A DNA stretch of 64,000 nt, taken from the NCBI RefSeq assembly GCF_014205295.1, contig NZ_JACHNF010000001.1, positions 3,038,001 through 3,102,000 of the forward strand, in the 5' to 3' direction. The translations under genes and the position numbers were made by a program. Shown here one piece after another: positions 1 through 8,149 of the stretch. The notes under the pieces are model-generated. The model made no database searches and was not told where the DNA came from. It worked only from the letters and a program-made list of their open reading frames with translations. Every line of letters begins with the position of its first letter. The stretch's first letter is position 1. The DNA comes from Kribbella solani. GTDB lineage: Bacteria > Actinomycetota > Actinomycetes > Propionibacteriales > Kribbellaceae.

Positions 1-1252
1 CCTCACCGTCGATGTCGTCGGTGGTCTTGCCGGTGTCCGTACGCCGCAGGCAGTGCGGCTCGTCGGTCGTGTACGAGGTGGCGTCCCAGTCCATCACACA
101 CGGCAGGTTGAACCCCTTGCTGACCGGAACAGACATGGTCACGGCCCAGTAGTCGCCGAAGCCCTCGCCGATGGCACCCGCCTGCTCCGACTCGCCGAAG
201 CCGGGTACGACATCGTCCTGGATCGCGTGCCCGTACTCGTGCCAGATCACCTCGGCGTCCTCGGCATCGTCGACGCCACCTTCGCCGTACGTGATCATGT
301 CGGTCGACGGGTCGTAGAACGAGTTGTCACCGGAGTACGTGTCGACGGAGATGTCCTGCGACTCGTTGTTCACATCCTTGAAGCCCAGTTGCTGGATGTA
401 CTCCTGCGTCTGGTTGATGTGGTAGTACGACATGACCTGCTCGAACTTGTCGTTCGCGCGCTGGTACACGAAGGTGTTGGTCTTGCTCTGCGCCAGACCG
501 CCCTTGGCTTCCTTGATGTTGACGAAGCTGCCGTTGAGCTTGCCGGAGCCGTCCAGGTTGCGCAGGATCACGTTCTTCTGCGCCAGGAACAGCGCGTCCT
601 GGTTCTTGTCGTTCTGATCGGTCAGCTTCTCGTTCTGCTCACTGACCACCGGATTCGGGTCGAACACCGAACCACGCCCGTCGATGTTGTCGCTGATCAC
701 CTTCGACTCGACGACGCTGCCGGACTTCGCATCCACCAGCGACCGGGTGACCCCTTCGGTCGAACGGCTCGTGACGTTCCAGACCACGCGCGCGTTCGGC
801 CCGCCGATCACCGCGAGCTGCGCGGCACCGCTGGTCGCGGCCGGCTGCTTCGCGAAGCGCTTTTCCGGACCGGCGTTCCGGGCCCGATCGGCCCGCTCGG
901 CCTGCGCCGTCACCGCCGCGTTCGCGGTCTGGGTCGCCGACGCCGGCGCCACCGTCGTACTCACATCGAGGTTCGCCGGTACGGCGTCGCGACCGTCCGC
1001 GACCTGCACCACGCCGTCTTTCGCGACATGCTTCGCGTAGTACCCGCCGACCACCGGCAGACCCTTGAAGGTCTGTTGATACCAGAAATGCTTGCCGAGC
1101 AACGACGTCTTGGTCCTGACCAGCTTCAGCCCGTTCGGGTCGGCCTTCGCTGCCTCCGGCGCGGCCCCCGCGACGCTGGTGAACGACAACCCGACCGAGA
1201 CACTGGCCAACCCAGCGGTGGCGGCCACCAGCGCCTTGCGGCGTTTGGACAT
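1..1252 (-). CDS. Secreted M36/M4-type metalloprotease with FTP propeptide (3' end outside window)
   Basis: About 417 residues are visible; the C-terminus lies beyond base 1. The ATG at 1252 starts a Sec-type signal peptide (basic MSKRRK, hydrophobic stretch, ending near SVAGA). Residues roughly 40-85 resemble a fungalysin/thermolysin propeptide (FTP) motif (KHFWYQQTFKGLPVVGG). The zinc motif HEYGH is at about residues 338-342, and about 20 residues later GEGFGDYW supplies the likely third ligand Glu, the fungalysin (M36) pattern. It is probably exported and matured by removal of the propeptide. The predicted role is extracellular protein degradation. A run gggagggg lies just upstream of the start as ribosome-binding site. 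It could be classed as M4 instead; the C-terminal domains that would separate the families are not in view. Confidence 0.85.
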   Translation of the reverse strand, partial: MSKRRKALVAATAGLASVSVGLSFTSVAGAAPEAAKADPNGLKLVRTKTSLLGKHFWYQQTFKGLPVVGGYYAKHVAKDGVVQVADGRDAVPANLDVSTTVAPASATQTANAAVTAQAERADRARNAGPEKRFAKQPAATSGAAQLAVIGGPNARVVWNVTSRSTEGVTRSLVDAKSGSVVESKVISDNIDGRGSVFDPNPVVSEQNEKLTDQNDKNQDALFLAQKNVILRNLDGSGKLNGSFVNIKEAKGGLAQSKTNTFVYQRANDKFEQVMSYYHINQTQEYIQQLGFKDVNNESQDISVDTYSGDNSFYDPSTDMITYGEGGVDDAEDAEVIWHEYGHAIQDDVVPGFGESEQAGAIGEGFGDYWAVTMSVPVSKGFNLPCVMDWDATSYTTDEPHCLRRTDTGKTTDDIDGE

Positions 1253-1394
1253 ACGTTTCCCCTCCCACGCTCATGTTCCGTGACGCTCTCACTACGATCC
1301 GTCGAACCCTAAGTCCGCGCGGCACCCAGTGGGAAGCGGTTCCAGGCGTGAATCCCGGCCCGCAAGGGAAAACCTGTCCTCCTCTGGATTCAGA

Positions 1395-1417
1395 TAGCGG
1401 TCAAAACCTGACCGCTA
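1395..1417. promoter_or_regulatory. Inverted repeat, candidate operator
   Basis: Perfect 9-bp arms TAGCGGTCA / TGACCGCTA are separated by 5 bp. The site ends 43 bp before the winged-helix gene at 1461 and lies in the 208-bp gap between it and the divergent metalloprotease. The geometry suits a dimeric repressor, or autoregulation. The binding protein is unknown. Confidence 0.5.
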
Positions 1418-1460
1418 CCCCGTCTTATCGTCAACTCCGCACCCAGGAGAGGATCAAGCC

Positions 1461-2771
1461 ATGCAAAAGCTGAGCTCGCAGGCACTGAACCGTGCCACCC
1501 TCGACCGCCAATGGCTCCTCCACCGCCAGGACGCCACCGCCCTGGAAGCGATCGAACACCTCGTCGGCCTGCAAGCTCAGGCACCACAAGCGCCGTACGT
1601 CGGACTCTGGACCCGCCTCGCCGACTTCCGGCCCGAGGAACTGTCCAACCTGCTCGAATCCCGCCAGGCCGTCCGCGGTTCGATGATGCGGGCAACCATC
1701 CATCTCGCGTCGAGCCGCGACTTCCTCGCCTTCCGCCCGCTGATCCAGCCCCGCCTCGAACGCGAGGTGTACCAGAACATCACCTACGGCCGTCACCGCC
1801 TGGAAGGCCTGGACATGGACGCCGTCCTGGCCGCCGGCATCGCCCGCATGACCGAGTCCCCCGCCACCGGCGCCCAACTCCGCACCCACCTGGCCACCCT
1901 CTGGCCCGACCGCGACCCCGCCGCCCTGGCCCACGCCGTCCGCTGCCTACTCCCCACCATCCAAGTCCCACCCCGAGGCCTCTGGAACCGCACCGGCCAA
2001 CCCACCCTAACCACCACAAACCTCTGGCTGAACACCCCAACCACACCAATCACACCACCGCCCCCAACCACGCCCACCTCAACCCAAACCCCAGCCCCAC
2101 CAACCACCTCAACCCCGCCAAACGCCCGCACACCCCAGAACGCCCCAACCCCACCGAGCCCGTCACTCCCGCCTGGCTCCTCGGTTCCACCAGGCTCTTC
2201 AGTCCCACCGGGCTCCTCGGTCCCACCGGGCTCCTCGGTCCCACCGAACGCCTCGGTTCCACCGAACACCCCAGACGCCCTGGTCCTCCGCTACCTGGCC
2301 GCCTACGGCCCCGCCTCAGTAGCCGACGCCCAAACCTGGTCCGGCCTAACCCGCCTGTCCGAAGTCTTCGACCGCCTGGACCTCCGCACCTACACCGACG
2401 CCACCACCGGCCGCACCCTCCACGACCTCCCCCACCTGACTCTCCCCACCGAAGACACCGAAGCCCCCACCCGCTTCCTCCCCGAATACGACAACCTCCT
2501 CCTCTCCCACGCCGACCGAACCCGCTTCACCACCACCCGATCCCAAGTCCCCCTCCACGACCTCCTGACCAAAGGCACCCTCCTCCACAACGGCCAAGCC
2601 ACAGCCCTCTGGAAACTAACCAAACCCAAGAAATCCCACACAATCCTGGAAATCACCCCCTTCACCCCAATACCCCCCAACACCTGGGCAACCATCGAAC
2701 CCGAAGCCCACGCCCTCCTAACCTTCACAACCCCAACCACAACCCACGAAATAAAACAAACCACGCCATAA
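1461..2771 (+). CDS. Winged-helix DNA-binding domain protein (HTH_42/YcaQ-like) with repeat-filled linker
   Basis: 436 aa. The N-terminal half (SSQALNRATLDRQWLL, GLQAQAPQAPY, RGSMMRATIHL) and the C-terminal half (FLPEYDNLLLSHADR, ATALWKL) match the actinobacterial winged helix DNA-binding domain family (HTH_42, related to YcaQ). Between them, about residues 190-272 are a Pro/Thr/Ser-rich insert ending in tandem PPGSSV hexapeptides, not expected in the family. From about base 1930 onward codon choice also changes, with many cca, caa, aca and aac codons. AGGAGA lies about 8 bp before the ATG. Relatives of YcaQ act on DNA crosslinks, but for this branch a DNA-related role is only inferred. Confidence 0.8.
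   Translation: MQKLSSQALNRATLDRQWLLHRQDATALEAIEHLVGLQAQAPQAPYVGLWTRLADFRPEELSNLLESRQAVRGSMMRATIHLASSRDFLAFRPLIQPRLEREVYQNITYGRHRLEGLDMDAVLAAGIARMTESPATGAQLRTHLATLWPDRDPAALAHAVRCLLPTIQVPPRGLWNRTGQPTLTTTNLWLNTPTTPITPPPPTTPTSTQTPAPPTTSTPPNARTPQNAPTPPSPSLPPGSSVPPGSSVPPGSSVPPGSSVPPNASVPPNTPDALVLRYLAAYGPASVADAQTWSGLTRLSEVFDRLDLRTYTDATTGRTLHDLPHLTLPTEDTEAPTRFLPEYDNLLLSHADRTRFTTTRSQVPLHDLLTKGTLLHNGQATALWKLTKPKKSHTILEITPFTPIPPNTWATIEPEAHALLTFTTPTTTHEIKQTTP
2165..2270 (+). repeat. 18-bp in-frame tandem repeat (PPGSSV units)
   Basis: About five consecutive 18-bp units of the type CCACCGGGCTCCTCGGTC encode PPGSSV, with a last variant PPNASV. They sit inside the linker of the winged-helix gene. Near-identical adjacent units suggest recent slippage or unequal recombination. 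Confidence 0.75.
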
Positions 2772-2943
2772 CGCACTGCAGCCCGACCGCGAGCGGCAAA
2801 AGCGCCGGAGCAAAGCGCCATAACCACAGCGCAACCCCGGGTCTGCCAGGGACGCCGCCGCTGTTGTCGACGGCGCCGGGTCGCCTGCCTCCAGCTACAT
2901 GGCGGAATCCGGCCCGAGGATCGCGCTGCTATGGGTTATCTAA

Positions 2944-3987
2944 TCAACGTACGAGAGTCTCCAGCGCGTGCACTCGTTCTGCTGGAGATGGTGAGCTTGA
3001 CATGAATTGCGAGCGTCGGCTGGTATCGCGTCCAAGCATTTGCTGGTGCTGCATCTGCCAGCCGTACAGCACTTGAATGATCGACGGACCGTAGCCCATT
3101 GCAGCAGCTCGGCGATCGGCCTGATGAACCTCGCGGCGGTTGAGCCAGGCGAGAATCGGCGGTGCGACCAATGGGGTCAAGAACAGCAGAGGCAGGGCCA
3201 GGCTGTCATCAAAGGTCAGTACGGCAACTAGAACGCCGAAATAGCCGAGCAGAACAAAACCGATCACGGCGCAACCTACTGCAGGCACCGACCGCATCAG
3301 TCGACCAAGCGCGCGGACGCCGATCAGAGCGCATCGCGCGGGGATCGAGTACCAGAAGCTCAACAGGCTGAGCCAATCCCGGCCGCCGAGATGATGGGCG
3401 AGTTCATGAGCCAGAACACCCTCGAGATGGGAGGGGGGAAGCGTGTACAATGCCCATCGCGTGAGGCCCACCGTATGCCCTGGCGTGGGGGTGGCATTCG
3501 GTTCGTCGGATTCCTGAACCCAAATCTTATAGCGACGATCCGGTATTCCTGCTCGCTCAGTTACATTGCGCCAAATCGGCTGTATACGCTGCTCTTCCAC
3601 GAGAGTTGGAAGCCGTAGCCTGAACAAGTAGCGGGCCAGGAACTCCTCTACCGGCCTGAGGAACACAACAATTCCGGAGATCAGCCACGCGACCAGGAGC
3701 ATCCACCCCCAACCAAAGCCCAGCAACCCCACGACCCACGACACCACCGCGAAGCTCCAGAAGAACCACGGCACCGCGGATAACAGCATCGCGGCCGTCG
3801 ATACCTCGACCCGTCGCGCACGGCCATCCGAGCCCGGATTGCTGCCGCTCGGAAGTTCCATCCTGGGCGGCGACGCGGGCACCACCGGATCAGGCGGCGT
3901 GCCCGGGTTGTTGTGCGCTCTGCCCTGTGTCCAATCGCGTTCGTCCCAGGCACGGTTCCGATCGTTGGGATCGCCGGGGACGGTCAT
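2944..3987 (-). CDS. Membrane M48-family metallopeptidase
   Basis: 347 aa. The N-terminus is polar and disordered. Two hydrophobic segments lie near residues 66-111, followed by the zinc motif HELAH at 194-198, two more membrane segments (about 210-275), and EVHQADRRAAAMGYG, the M48 motif carrying the third ligand Glu and the AD pair. Relatives are HtpX/Ste24-type integral membrane zinc proteases. It is the last gene of the T4SS-like operon, 34 bp after the cell-wall hydrolase, so processing or quality control of the membrane complex is a reasonable guess. The gene is visibly less G+C-rich than its neighbours, which hints at a different history. Confidence 0.85.
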   Translation of the reverse strand: MTVPGDPNDRNRAWDERDWTQGRAHNNPGTPPDPVVPASPPRMELPSGSNPGSDGRARRVEVSTAAMLLSAVPWFFWSFAVVSWVVGLLGFGWGWMLLVAWLISGIVVFLRPVEEFLARYLFRLRLPTLVEEQRIQPIWRNVTERAGIPDRRYKIWVQESDEPNATPTPGHTVGLTRWALYTLPPSHLEGVLAHELAHHLGGRDWLSLLSFWYSIPARCALIGVRALGRLMRSVPAVGCAVIGFVLLGYFGVLVAVLTFDDSLALPLLFLTPLVAPPILAWLNRREVHQADRRAAAMGYGPSIIQVLYGWQMQHQQMLGRDTSRRSQFMSSSPSPAERVHALETLVR

Positions 3988-4021
3988 TTGTGCTTCCTTC
4001 TTTGGATTGGGCGGGCGTCGG

Positions 4022-5173
4022 CTACCACAGGGACACGTGTACGTGGTCGAAGTGGCCGCCGGTGGCGTCGGTGGGGTTGTAGACGCCGCCGCCGTTGTAG
4101 GGGATCCAGGTGCCGCGGCGGGCGGACCAGATTTTTCCGTACCAGATTACGTAGTGGACACCGGTTTGGGCTGCGGTTTTGATGGCCCAGTTGGCTATCT
4201 GGTCGCCCCGGGCGCGGGCCTGGGCTGACTTTCTGCCATCCGCGCCGACCATGACGTCGCAGGCCTTGCCGCGTGGGTGGTCGCTGGTCGGGTTCCAGAG
4301 GTGTGCGTCCCAGCAGCTCATGCTGAGGGTGCCGAGGTTCTTGCGCGCCTCCGCGACCCACGCGGCCGTACGCGGGGTCACCATGCCGCCAGTGCCGGTC
4401 GGGTCGGTGACTGATGGCTTCTGTTCCGGCCAGACACCGTCGACCGGCTTTCCGCTGCTCAGGCCGCCGCCGGACTGACCGCAGTTGTTGCTGGCGTCCT
4501 GGAGCCCATCGACGGCCGAGCCACCGGCCGGTGCGTTCGGCCGGCCCGCGTACGGGTTGCCGGAGCGGGTGAGGTCGATCCCGGCGTCGGCGGCGATGCC
4601 TCGCGCCTCTTGCTCACGCAACGCATACCGATCGGGGTACGCGGACCTCTGCACTCGCTGAGCCACGTCGCCGAGGGGCATCGATGGCCAACCGTCGATA
4701 TCCACCAAGCCTGGTGGAAACGGCGAGCCGCGACCACCGAAGAACGCAGTGGTCGCGTAGTGCCATTGCTTGAGTTCCTCCGCAGTACCCCAACCGACCT
4801 CCGGTCGCTGCTGGAACAGCCCGACCGAGTCGCGGTCGCCATAGGCGAGGTTCTGGAGATCCGTCTCCACCAGCGCCGTCATCAGCGCGATCAGCGTCGC
4901 CTTGCCTGGTAGCCCGCGTTCAACCGCAACGCTGTCGATCAACTTCGCCCAGCCGACCTGAACCGCCCGGAGCGGACCGTTCGCCTTCGGATCACCGGCT
5001 TGACCGGGTGCGCCTGGAGGGCACGCCGCCTGCGTCACCGTGCCGCCGCCGAACGGCGCGAGTATCAGCAGGCTCGCCACCCCCAGCACCGCCAGCGCGG
5101 CCGCACCCTTCGCAAACCAGCCCCGGCCCGTGACGGAGAGCAGCCCGCGACCGAGATCACGCTCGTCGAACAT
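4022..5173 (-). CDS. Membrane-anchored cell-wall hydrolase of the T4SS-like operon (VirB1-like)
   Basis: 383 aa. One N-terminal membrane segment (about 22-42) is followed by an extracytoplasmic part. Residues about 65-170 resemble lysozyme/lytic-transglycosylase-like domains of Gram-positive conjugation systems: ALMTALVETDLQN with candidate catalytic Glu103, then DSVGLFQQRPEVGWGT. A Gly/Ser linker leads to a C-terminal domain (about 265-383; HPRGKACDVM, GGHFDHVHVSLW) resembling the ARB_07466-like C-terminal domain, whose His/Asp pattern suggests a second peptidase-type activity. Its place in the operon predicts local peptidoglycan opening for complex assembly. The gene is 15 bp downstream of its neighbour. 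Confidence 0.75.
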   Translation of the reverse strand: MFDERDLGRGLLSVTGRGWFAKGAAALAVLGVASLLILAPFGGGTVTQAACPPGAPGQAGDPKANGPLRAVQVGWAKLIDSVAVERGLPGKATLIALMTALVETDLQNLAYGDRDSVGLFQQRPEVGWGTAEELKQWHYATTAFFGGRGSPFPPGLVDIDGWPSMPLGDVAQRVQRSAYPDRYALREQEARGIAADAGIDLTRSGNPYAGRPNAPAGGSAVDGLQDASNNCGQSGGGLSSGKPVDGVWPEQKPSVTDPTGTGGMVTPRTAAWVAEARKNLGTLSMSCWDAHLWNPTSDHPRGKACDVMVGADGRKSAQARARGDQIANWAIKTAAQTGVHYVIWYGKIWSARRGTWIPYNGGGVYNPTDATGGHFDHVHVSLW

Positions 5174-5188
5174 CGCACTCTCCTACCG

Positions 5189-6109
5189 TCATGGCCCCGT
5201 ACCGCCAGATACATCGCTGATCAGCCATTGGCCGTTCTGGTTGGAGAGAGTGATGAGCAGCGGAACGTCGAACCGCTGCGGATGCTTGCCCGTCACGTCG
5301 ATCGTGACTTTCACGAACCGCGTGATCCGAGAGGGTGTGTCGACCGGTGCTTCCGCATTCGGTGGTGGCGTACTGACCGGTGCCGAGATCACAGCTGACT
5401 TTCCGCCGTCAGTTTTCAGTGCGTCGTACGTCGGGTCGCCGGCCGACGTGAAACTAGAAGCCACTTCGGGTGTCATGTACTTCGCACATTTCGCGACCAA
5501 CGCCTCGTACGTCTCCGCACCGGGGTCGCGGGTGTAGAACGCGCGCGACCACGCACCGACGACATCGCTCGCGAGTGCGATCGCATCGCCGGACGGCCGC
5601 TGACTCTGCAGGGGTGGTGTGGTGAGAGTGGAACTGCTGGGTGCGGTCGGCTGGTTCGGTTGGGTCGCCGGCGCGGTTGGAAGCACCACGGAGCGGCCCG
5701 GGGTCAGGAGACTGATCGGCGTGCCTTCGTCCTTGCTCTTACCGCCGAACAGGCGTGGCAGGCCGCCGCCGAGTCCGAGGATGACGATCGCGACGACGAC
5801 CACGAGAATCACGATGGCTACCGGGCTCGTCGGCTCGGCGCGGCGCTGGTTCCGCAACCATGCCATCCGCTGCGCGTGGTCGTCCCGGCGCCATTCCTTC
5901 TTCGCGCGGCGACGCTCACGACTGCTGAGATCGCCCAACTCGTCCGGATAGTCGTAGTCGGTGCTCATCAGCGAGCGCCAACCGTCCGGCGCCTCGGGAC
6001 GCGACCTACTGCCCTTACGGTCGTCCGAGTCCTCCGGCTGCGGCGCGCGGTGGCGGGACCGGGACGCGCCTTCGCGGCGATCCTCGGGAGATCGTGGTTT
6101 GCGGGCCAT
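5189..6109 (-). CDS. Single-pass membrane protein with NTF2/VirB8-like extracytoplasmic domain
   Basis: 306 aa. A highly charged cytoplasmic N-terminus (1-94, many Arg/Asp/Glu) precedes one strong membrane helix at about 96-115, then a Pro/Thr linker. A C-terminal domain of about 130 residues follows (VVGAWSRAFYTRDPGAETYEALVAKCAKYMTPEVASSF ... PLLITLSNQNGQWLISDVSGGTGP, quoted in pieces). This topology and the helix-plus-sheet ending resemble VirB8/TcpC-type NTF2 folds, but identity is too weak to name it firmly. It is 6 bp after the VirB6-like gene. Its likely role is periplasm-facing scaffolding of the complex. Confidence 0.6.
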   Translation of the reverse strand: MARKPRSPEDRREGASRSRHRAPQPEDSDDRKGSRSRPEAPDGWRSLMSTDYDYPDELGDLSSRERRRAKKEWRRDDHAQRMAWLRNQRRAEPTSPVAIVILVVVVAIVILGLGGGLPRLFGGKSKDEGTPISLLTPGRSVVLPTAPATQPNQPTAPSSSTLTTPPLQSQRPSGDAIALASDVVGAWSRAFYTRDPGAETYEALVAKCAKYMTPEVASSFTSAGDPTYDALKTDGGKSAVISAPVSTPPPNAEAPVDTPSRITRFVKVTIDVTGKHPQRFDVPLLITLSNQNGQWLISDVSGGTGP

Positions 6110-6115
6110 CCGGCA

Positions 6116-8149
6116 TCACCTGCGCACCGGAACGTGCACCGTCACGCCGTCCTTTGTGACGGTCGAGTAGTCACGGAACTGACGTGGCTGCGACGCCGCG
6201 GACTTCCGTCGTACCCGCTGCCCCTTCGGCGGGCCTTCTCGCAGGCTCGCCGAGTGAGTGTGCGCGCGCGGTTCGTACCGGACGTCGTTTGACGGCACAG
6301 GAATAGGACGCCGGGAATGCCGGGGCTTCTGGGCGTCGGACGAGGCGCTGCGTCCGCCAGTCGTGGCGGTGCCACTTGGGGCCGCCACACCGGCACTGGA
6401 CACGGCAATTGTTCGGCGCTTGTCGCCGTCTGGCGACTGCGAGCGAGAACGGGCGAGGTTGAGCGCCGAGGCACCCCGTGAACCTCCGGCCGCAGCCGCG
6501 AGCCGGCTACCAACCGCCGCACCACCAGCGGCCGCGGCCGCCTGCCCGCCCAACCCAGCACCACCCGGACCGCCGCCACTCCCCGCCGCACCATCAGCAC
6601 GACGCCGCTCAGCACCCGCGGTGAGCTCGTACGGCGATCCGCCAGTGGACCCACGCCCCAAGGAACCAACCACCGGAGCCTGCCGATAAACCCGCACCGC
6701 CGAAACCCGCTGCGGGTCACCCTCACCTGTCTGGAGCCTGCCGTTCTTCCGCTCGGTCAGGGACGGCGCCACAGTTCTGCTGGCCATTGAGCCCAAAATG
6801 CGTCTGAAGGCCCCCATTGCGCCACGGCGCGCGAGACCACCAAGCAATATGCTTCCCGAACCTGGGCGCATCATCGAGGTCAGATTGTCGAGCAGGCGAC
6901 GCAGCCTGAAGCCAGCAATCAACACCGCAATAGCGAGGCCCGAGACAGGCAACCATCCCAGCACTCCGGTAAGACTGAACACAGCCGTTACCAGAGTAAG
7001 GGCGGTTCCGAACACGAGCATCGCGAGGAACGATTGAATAACCAGTCCGATCAGCGCCTCGAACCAGTTGATACCCCATTGCCGCGGCCTGCCAGGGATT
7101 GTCCACAGACAGGCGAAGAAGACACCGACCACCAACAACAACAGGCAACCAACGAAAGCCATCAGGGCGGTGAAGGCCAAGGAGATATTAAGGAACGCAA
7201 ACAAGGTCGCCGCGATCGCGGCGAGCATCACGACCGCGATCCGCCCAAAGGCGTTGTCTCCTTTGACCCACTTCACTGTCGGCGCATCACCGCCACCCTC
7301 GGCCGGAGCGATGACTGAGTCAATATACTTCGACCGCGCGTCCGAGTCGGTGCCTGCGTCCAGCATGCCTTTCCCGTAGCGTCCGCAGGCCTCAAGCGAC
7401 CCGAACTCGGCGATACACCAAGGCGTCACAGCGAATCCACGCCAACTCGCATCGGCAGATTTTCTCAGCAGGGTGTCCTTGGACGTACCTGTAAATCCGG
7501 GTTCGGGCCAGGGCAGTGGGCTCTGCATGGTTGGCCCCATCGCATCGGCGGAGGTCGTCATAATGGTGTCTGCCCCTAGCTGACGCGCACCGTCCACGCC
7601 CTTGAGCCAGGTCGCCGGAGCGAGCGCAAAGCTGACACAAAGCACGCCCGCAACCAGGACCCACACCAGTTGGCCCATTGCACTGCCGCTCGACTTCCGC
7701 TGCGTGTAGGCGGCCACCGCGCCGAACGCCAGCGCCGACGGCAGGAGCCATCCAAGCAATTGAGTACTGGAAGCACCAATTGTCGTTGACGTCGCCTGGG
7801 TCAGCGGCTTGATGTCGGTGAACGAGAACAACCACCAACCAACTGAGATGGCACCGCGCGTAATCGCGACGATGTACATCATCACCATGTGCGCATACCC
7901 GTTGAAGACAGACTCGATCGGGTCGCGGATGCTCTTCTCGAAATCGAGGCCGTAGACCATCGGCCCGTACTGCTCGAACAGCGTCCGCGTGTCACCGTGG
8001 GTCAAGTCAGGCGTAGGGAGAAGGTCACCGAAGCCGGTTGGCGTCGTGGGGCCCGGGTTGGGGTCGGCTGCTAGGGCTACTTGGGCGGTGATTATGAAGG
8101 AGATGGTTAGGACGGTGGCCGCGGTGCGGAGGCGGCGGGGCCATCTCAT
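6116..8149 (-). CDS. VirB6/TrbL-like polytopic membrane protein
   Basis: 677 aa. A cleavable signal-like N-terminus (ending near QVALAADPNP) is followed by a soluble stretch and then about six hydrophobic helices between residues 90 and 430. The last ~240 residues are a basic, Gly/Ala/Ser-rich cytoplasmic tail ending in TVTKDGVTVHVPVRR. The order (exported N-terminal part, central membrane bundle, long soluble tail) is that of VirB6/TrbL-like channel proteins in Gram-positive conjugation operons. The start ATG overlaps the VirB4 stop by 4 bp, implying translational coupling. The membrane-bundle part (about 6780-7900) is less G+C-rich than the tail-coding part. Confidence 0.75.
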   Translation of the reverse strand: MRWPRRLRTAATVLTISFIITAQVALAADPNPGPTTPTGFGDLLPTPDLTHGDTRTLFEQYGPMVYGLDFEKSIRDPIESVFNGYAHMVMMYIVAITRGAISVGWWLFSFTDIKPLTQATSTTIGASSTQLLGWLLPSALAFGAVAAYTQRKSSGSAMGQLVWVLVAGVLCVSFALAPATWLKGVDGARQLGADTIMTTSADAMGPTMQSPLPWPEPGFTGTSKDTLLRKSADASWRGFAVTPWCIAEFGSLEACGRYGKGMLDAGTDSDARSKYIDSVIAPAEGGGDAPTVKWVKGDNAFGRIAVVMLAAIAATLFAFLNISLAFTALMAFVGCLLLLVVGVFFACLWTIPGRPRQWGINWFEALIGLVIQSFLAMLVFGTALTLVTAVFSLTGVLGWLPVSGLAIAVLIAGFRLRRLLDNLTSMMRPGSGSILLGGLARRGAMGAFRRILGSMASRTVAPSLTERKNGRLQTGEGDPQRVSAVRVYRQAPVVGSLGRGSTGGSPYELTAGAERRRADGAAGSGGGPGGAGLGGQAAAAAGGAAVGSRLAAAAGGSRGASALNLARSRSQSPDGDKRRTIAVSSAGVAAPSGTATTGGRSASSDAQKPRHSRRPIPVPSNDVRYEPRAHTHSASLREGPPKGQRVRRKSAASQPRQFRDYSTVTKDGVTVHVPVRR

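Noticed and set aside
1511..3076. 521-aa open frame on the plus strand
   Set aside because: It is a shadow of the winged-helix gene, reading as Pro/His/Arg-rich sequence with no domain, and it crosses into the antisense of the M48 gene.
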